From: an uncultured Campylobacter sp.
GTDB lineage: Bacteria; Campylobacterota; Campylobacteria; Campylobacterales; Campylobacteraceae
Assembly: GCA_900772495.1 (NCBI GenBank)
Contig: CAAHEJ010000094.1
Span: 1-9,143 of the forward strand
Direction of reading: 5' to 3'
DNA: 9,143 nt
Of this stretch, positions 6,370 to 9,143 are shown piece by piece. The notes under the pieces were generated by a model. It worked only from the letters and a program-made list of their open reading frames with translations, had not been told where the DNA came from and did no database searches. Numbering within the stretch: position 1 is the first letter of the stretch; each line of letters begins with the position of its first letter. The position numbers and the translations under genes were made by a program.

Positions 6370-6819
6370 TCACACGCCCTCGCCCTTAACTAAAAGCGTG
6401 AAAGTAGCGTGTATGCCGTGTCCTAACTTCACGCTTATGTCATAACTTCCTGTGGCTTTGATGGTATCGATTTCAAAGCTGCGTTTGTCAAGCTCTATGC
6501 TTGTTTGCGCCTTTAAGGCTGTGGCGATTTCGTCCTTTGTAACGCCTCCAAAAAGTGCGCCGTTTGCACCAAGTGGTTTTGTGATTTTCACTTGCTTTTT
6601 AGCCAACTCCGCTTTTAACGCCTCTAAATTCGCCATTTCAAAGCGCAACTGCTCGGCTTTTTGCCTTTGCTCCGCCTCATACTTTCGCAAAACCTCAGTA
6701 GTAGCGGCTTTTGCAAAACCTTTGGCGATGAGAAAATTTTGTCCGTAGCCGTCTTTGACTTCCTTTACTTCGCCTGCCTTGCCAAGTGCCTTGACATCTT
6801 TTGTTAATAACACTTTCAT
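6370..6819 (-). CDS. rplI: 50S ribosomal protein bL9
   Basis: bL9 binds 23S rRNA near the base of the L1 stalk and extends outward; it helps keep frame during translation. The 149 residues show the two-domain form: an N-terminal rRNA-binding domain (MKVLLTKDVKALGKAGEV) with the bL9 signature around GYGQNFLIAKGFA (24-36), a long charged connecting helix (about 41-75), and a C-terminal domain (about 78-149) with the GALFGGVT loop. The length matches the family. The ATG has AAGGA seven bases upstream. It lies 45 bases downstream of argG in the same direction, so it probably shares argG's promoter; I see no convincing promoter or terminator in the gap. Confidence 0.95.
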   Translation of the reverse strand: MKVLLTKDVKALGKAGEVKEVKDGYGQNFLIAKGFAKAATTEVLRKYEAEQRQKAEQLRFEMANLEALKAELAKKQVKITKPLGANGALFGGVTKDEIATALKAQTSIELDKRSFEIDTIKATGSYDISVKLGHGIHATFTLLVKGEGV

Positions 6820-6864
6820 TCAAATTCCTTTTACACAAATTTCGCTAAAAAATTTTGTAGCACC

Positions 6865-8091
6865 TTAAAATTTTCTTCCATTTTTGCCCGCGATGATGAA
6901 ACGCAAAGCGTTGAGCTTGATAAAGCCCTCGCCGTCTTTTTGATTATACACTTCGTCCTCTTCAAAGGTGCAGTAAGCCGCGCTAAATAGGCTATCCTTT
7001 GCGCTTTCGCGCCCGATGACACTGACATTGCCCTTGTAGAGTTCTAGTCTCACAAGTCCATTTGCGTGGCGTTGGCTCTCATCGATAAGTGCTTGGAGCA
7101 TTAAACGCTCGGGGCTAAACCAAAAGCCATTGTAGATAAGATGCGCATAACGCGGCATTAGCTCGTCTTTTAAATGCGCAGCTTCCCTATCTAGCGTTAT
7201 GCTCTCTATGGCGCGGTGCGCTTTGTGCAGTATAGTGCCGCCGGGCGTTTCATAGCAACCGCGTGATTTCATACCCACAAAGCGATTTTCTACCAAATCA
7301 AGCCTGCCTATGCCGTGCTTTGCGCCAAGTTCGTTAAGCCTTGTCAAAAGCCCAGCTGGGCTGAGTTTAGCCCCGTCAATAGCCACTAAATCGCCGTTTT
7401 TAAACTCTAACTCAATAGTTTCGCTCTCATTTGGCGCGTCTTTAAGGCTCTTTGTCCAGCGCCACATATCCGCTTCTGGCTTTAATGCTGGGTCTTCAAG
7501 CACTAGCCCCTCGTAAGAAATGTGAAGCAAATTTGCATCCATCGAGTAAGGCGATTTGCCTTTTTTCTTTGAAATGTCGATACCATTGCGCTCAGCGTAG
7601 GCAAGCAGCTTTTCGCGGCTGTTTAAATCCCACTCTCTCCACGGCGCGATGATTTTCAAGTCTGGGTTAAAGGCGAGATAGCCTAGCTCAAAGCGCACTT
7701 GGTCGTTGCCCTTGCCTGTGGCGCCGTGGCTTACTGCGTCCGCTTTTGTCTCATTTGCGATGAGCGCTTGTGTTTTGGCGATTAAAGGGCGTGCAATGCT
7801 TGTTCCTAGCAGGTATTCGCCCTCATAAAGCGCGTTAGCACGAAACATAGGAAAGACAAAATCGCGCACAAATTCATCTTTCAAGTCTTTAATGAAAATG
7901 TTTTCAGGCTTTATGCCAAGCGCAAGAGCCTTTTTTCTTGCTGGTTCAAGCTCTTCACCTTGCCCTATGTCCGCTGTAAAGGTGATAACCTCGCATTTAT
8001 ACTCATCTTGTAGCCATTTTAAGATGATACTCGTGTCAAGCCCTCCAGAGTAGGCTAAAACTACCTTTTTTACCTCGTTTTTTTTGCTCAT
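6865..8091 (-). CDS. argG: Argininosuccinate synthase
   Basis: ArgG joins citrulline and aspartate with ATP to make argininosuccinate, the next-to-last step of arginine biosynthesis, in the cytoplasm as a tetramer. The 408 residues include the N-type ATP pyrophosphatase loop SGGLDTS (15-21), the conserved YLLGTSIARP (93-102), GATGKGNDQVRFE (123-135) that contacts citrulline/aspartate, and KSPYSMDANLLHISYEG, all diagnostic. The length is normal. The ATG (8091-8089) has a strong AAGGGGG six bases upstream. A run of eight A residues covers the Lys-Lys-Asn codons 3-5. It is the first gene of the minus-strand operon, with its own promoter and a leader hairpin described separately. Confidence 0.97.
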   Translation of the reverse strand: MSKKNEVKKVVLAYSGGLDTSIILKWLQDEYKCEVITFTADIGQGEELEPARKKALALGIKPENIFIKDLKDEFVRDFVFPMFRANALYEGEYLLGTSIARPLIAKTQALIANETKADAVSHGATGKGNDQVRFELGYLAFNPDLKIIAPWREWDLNSREKLLAYAERNGIDISKKKGKSPYSMDANLLHISYEGLVLEDPALKPEADMWRWTKSLKDAPNESETIELEFKNGDLVAIDGAKLSPAGLLTRLNELGAKHGIGRLDLVENRFVGMKSRGCYETPGGTILHKAHRAIESITLDREAAHLKDELMPRYAHLIYNGFWFSPERLMLQALIDESQRHANGLVRLELYKGNVSVIGRESAKDSLFSAAYCTFEEDEVYNQKDGEGFIKLNALRFIIAGKNGRKF

Positions 8092-8116
8092 TGTAAGCCC
8101 CCTTTGTGTGAATTTC

Positions 8117-8138
8117 TCACGCCAAAGTTGTGGCGTGA
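8117..8138 (-). promoter_or_regulatory. Hairpin in the argG 5' leader
   Basis: TCACGCCA (8117-8124) pairs exactly with TGGCGTGA (8131-8138) across a six-base loop. It lies between the argG -10 box (8149-8154) and its ribosome site, so it would form near the 5' end of the mRNA. It may stabilise the transcript or be a protein or RNA regulatory site. No clear U-tract follows it, so a terminator is unlikely. Confidence 0.5.
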
Positions 8139-8148
8139 ATTTTGTGTG

Positions 8149-8154
8149 ATTATA
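8149..8154 (-). promoter_or_regulatory. -10 box of the argG operon promoter
   Basis: The minus strand reads CGCTATAATCAC, a perfect TATAAT with the upstream GC context often seen in Campylobacter sigma-70 promoters. The start of transcription would be near 8142, giving a leader of about 50 bases. There is no good -35 hexamer; the upstream region is A/T-rich, as usual for this group. Confidence 0.65.
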
Positions 8155-8174
8155 GCGAAAATTTTTAAATTTAT

Positions 8175-8187
8175 CACTTTAAAAGTG
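8175..8187. promoter_or_regulatory. Palindrome CACTTT-A-AAAGTG next to the argG -35 region
   Basis: A perfect 6+6-base inverted repeat with one central base lies about 20-33 bases upstream of the argG -10 box, where a repressor or activator could act. The regulator is unknown. It does not resemble the enterobacterial ARG box. Confidence 0.35.
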
Positions 8188-8189
8188 CC

Positions 8190-8307
8190 AAAAAACGCTG
8201 TAAAATATATTAAAAAGCATTAAAAAATCTTAAAAAGTATTAAAAATGCCGTAAAATATATTATAAAGAACAAAAAAACATTAAAAAGAATAAAAAAGAA
8301 TTAAAAA
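8190..8307. promoter_or_regulatory. Phased A-tract array, predicted curved DNA
   Basis: Runs of 3-7 A begin at 8190, 8202, 8212, 8222, 8232, 8242, 8253, 8265, 8272, 8283, 8292 and 8303, a spacing averaging about 10.3 bases, close to one helical turn. A-tracts in phase with the helix bend DNA. The array ends directly before a rightward TATAAT box and begins beside the argG palindrome, so it could influence either divergent promoter. Confidence 0.7.
8200..8301. repeat. Degenerate 51-base tandem duplication within the A-tract array
   Basis: GTAAAATATATTA occurs at 8200-8212 and again at 8251-8263, exactly 51 bases apart. The following bases of the two units are similar (attaaaaag-type words). 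The array may have grown by duplication of a unit of about five helical turns. Low sequence complexity makes the outer borders uncertain. Confidence 0.5.
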
Positions 8308-8312
8308 GCACT

Positions 8313-8318
8313 TATAAT
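8313..8318 (+). promoter_or_regulatory. Candidate -10 box for the rightward surface-protein gene
   Basis: CTTATAATATATG carries a perfect TATAAT immediately downstream of the A-tract array, the periodic A/T pattern that replaces the -35 in Campylobacter sigma-70 promoters. Transcription would start near 8325, leaving a leader of about 150 bases to the ATG at 8478. Weaker TATAAA (8342-8347) and TATCAT (8420-8425) boxes lie closer and cannot be excluded. Confidence 0.5.
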
Positions 8319-8324
8319 ATATGA

Positions 8325-8477
8325 CAAACAAAAAAAGTTTTTATAAAGATACATTTTGCTTTGTCGTTTTGGCTTGAATTTTGTTTAAAAATTTAAGTTT
8401 ATTTTAAGCAAAGCGGTGTTATCATTTTGGGTGAGTTTGTGGCAAACCTTGCAAAATGTCGCAAAGAAAGGACGAAA
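8325..8477 (+). other. Long untranslated leader of the surface-protein gene
   Basis: No ORF or known RNA element is seen here. A small hairpin GTTTG-tgg-CAAAC lies at 8435-8447, about 20 bases before the ribosome site AAAGGA (8467-8472), and could affect translation. The remainder is T-rich and of low complexity. Confidence 0.35.
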
Positions 8478-9143
8478 ATGTCAGTAAAATTTACAACACT
8501 TAAATTTAAAGGTGTAAAAATTTGCGAAGCGTTCTCTCTCTCTCTCTCTCTTGTTAGCTTGTTTCAGTGTCAGCTTTGCGTGGGGCGAAGATTCTACTAA
8601 ACAAGTATTTGATTGCGCGACAGAAACTTGCGGAACTAACAAAGGCGAGAGTAAATTTTTTGCCCTGCCGACATATTTTCACAATGTAAATATAAATAGT
8701 TTTGCTAATAACGGCGCTATGACATTTAAAAATCCCGTGTATTTTTCGGCTAATGATACGGATTTTGAAATAGATACTATGGCTACATTTTCAAATAACG
8801 GCGTAATGAATTTTGAAAGCAATGCGGCATTTCAACGACTTATGAATGTAAATGATGGCATACTGAATTTTAACGCCGATATGGGCAATGATGACTTGTA
8901 TGTTGCTGTTAGTGGAAATATTTTTAATGACGGGACAATAAATACTAATGGACAAATAAGATTTACCGCAGCAAAAGGAGATGAAGATTTTAATGGGTAT
9001 AGAATTATAAATGCTAGTGGTGGCACTTTTCATGTAAATGGAAAAACGCAAATTGAGCAAGTTGTTTGGAATATGGGCGATTTTTATATTTATAATAAGA
9101 CCGAATTTAAAGAAGTATTTTATAATTATGCGGGTGGTTTGTT
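8478..9143 (+). CDS. Phase-variable surface protein (probable autotransporter/beta-helix adhesin), frame OFF, 3' end beyond window
   Basis: The ATG at 8478, with AAAGGA five bases upstream, opens a frame that runs through a (TC)9 tract and ends at TAA 8598-8600 after 40 codons. A different frame is open from 8518 through 9143 without any stop, but has no ATG or GTG before the repeat. With 10 (or 7) TC units the two join. The joined protein would start with a long signal peptide: MSVKFTTLKFKGVKICEAF, the repeat-coded core SLSLSLLL, then ACFSVSFA and cleavage before WGED at residue 36. A lipobox-like LLAC at 26-29 is an alternative. C47 and C52 follow. From about 76 there are N-x-G-x-(M/I)-x-F repeats every 15-30 residues (FANNGAMTF, FSNNGVMNF, NDGILNF, FNDGTINT, NASGGTF), the pattern of a beta-helical passenger domain. 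At least 222 residues are encoded; a C-terminal barrel, if present, lies outside. No family name is certain. Confidence 0.75.
8533..8550 (+). repeat. (TC)9 dinucleotide repeat in signal-peptide codons, putative phase switch
   Basis: Nine perfect TC units lie within the signal-peptide region of the surface-protein gene. In any frame that avoids a stop they code Ser-Leu alternation, so the tract itself makes part of the hydrophobic core. Nine units place the downstream frame out of phase with the ATG at 8478; gaining one unit or losing two restores it. Slipped-strand mispairing at such tracts is the known switch of several H. pylori outer-membrane protein genes. Confidence 0.85.

Noticed and set aside
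8078..8085. Run of eight A residues (minus strand) at argG codons 3-5 as a second phase switch
   Set aside because: Short poly-A runs at Lys codons are common in AT-rich genomes and the argG frame is intact. There is no reason to expect switching of a biosynthetic gene.
8440..8454. Sigma-54-like TGGCA...TTGCA upstream of the surface gene
   Set aside because: The GG and GC elements are eight bases apart instead of the required ten. The nearby GG-N10-GC (GGTGAGTTTGTGGC) lacks the other consensus bases.
8791..9060. 89-codon minus-strand open frame at the right end
   Set aside because: It is antisense to the surface-protein frame, which has consistent N-x-G repeats and continues past it. The minus-strand translation looks like random Ile/Ser-rich sequence.
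1..9143. tRNA, rRNA, CRISPR array, insertion sequence or prophage genes
   Set aside because: I found no cloverleaf-like segments, regularly spaced repeat-spacer units, transposase motifs or terminal inverted repeats with target duplications.

Overview
The window is a stretch of chromosome from a member of the Campylobacterota, most likely the genus Campylobacter. The gene order argG-rplI-hslV-hslU-era followed by two small membrane proteins is, as I recall it, the order of the Cj0665c-Cj0659c block of C. jejuni. The HslV and NapD sequences also read as Campylobacter proteins. The base composition looks less AT-rich than C. jejuni, so another Campylobacter species is likely. I cannot name it.

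Layout, left to right. (1) 1-224, plus strand: the 3' end of a NapD-like chaperone gene for periplasmic nitrate reductase. (2) 331-1623, minus strand: an exported, probably outer-membrane beta-barrel protein with a Tyr/Gly/Asp-rich degenerate repeat, apparently with its own promoter. (3) 1715-8091, minus strand: a compact probable operon read argG -> rplI -> hslV -> hslU -> era -> GspL-like -> GspM-like. The last four junctions overlap by 1-4 bases, so the genes from hslV onward are probably translationally coupled. The one gap in the operon, rplI-hslV (6169-6369), is packed with AAATTT-type (RAATTY) motifs. (4) 8092-8477: a divergent, very A-rich regulatory region. It holds the argG promoter with a palindrome near its -35 and a 5'-leader hairpin, then about a dozen A-tracts phased at about 10 bp (predicted bent DNA), then a TATAAT box facing right. 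(5) 8478 to the window end, plus strand: a large surface-protein gene, probably an autotransporter or beta-helix adhesin, broken by a (TC)9 dinucleotide repeat inside its signal-peptide codons.

The most striking element is the last one. The start ATG at 8478 and the long open frame from 8551 to 9143 are in different frames, so no intact ORF appears. Adding one TC unit (10) or removing two (7) would restore one continuous reading frame with a good signal peptide. This is the signature of a slipped-strand phase-variable gene captured in the OFF state, organised like the CT-repeat outer-membrane protein genes of Helicobacter pylori (oipA/hopH, hopZ, sabA, babB).

Functionally, the minus-strand block joins arginine biosynthesis (ArgG), the ribosome (bL9), ribosome assembly (Era), proteolysis (HslUV) and an envelope pair that looks like the inner-membrane platform of a type II secretion/type IV pilus machine. 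It is flanked on both sides by cell-surface genes, which are probably the variable part of the locus.
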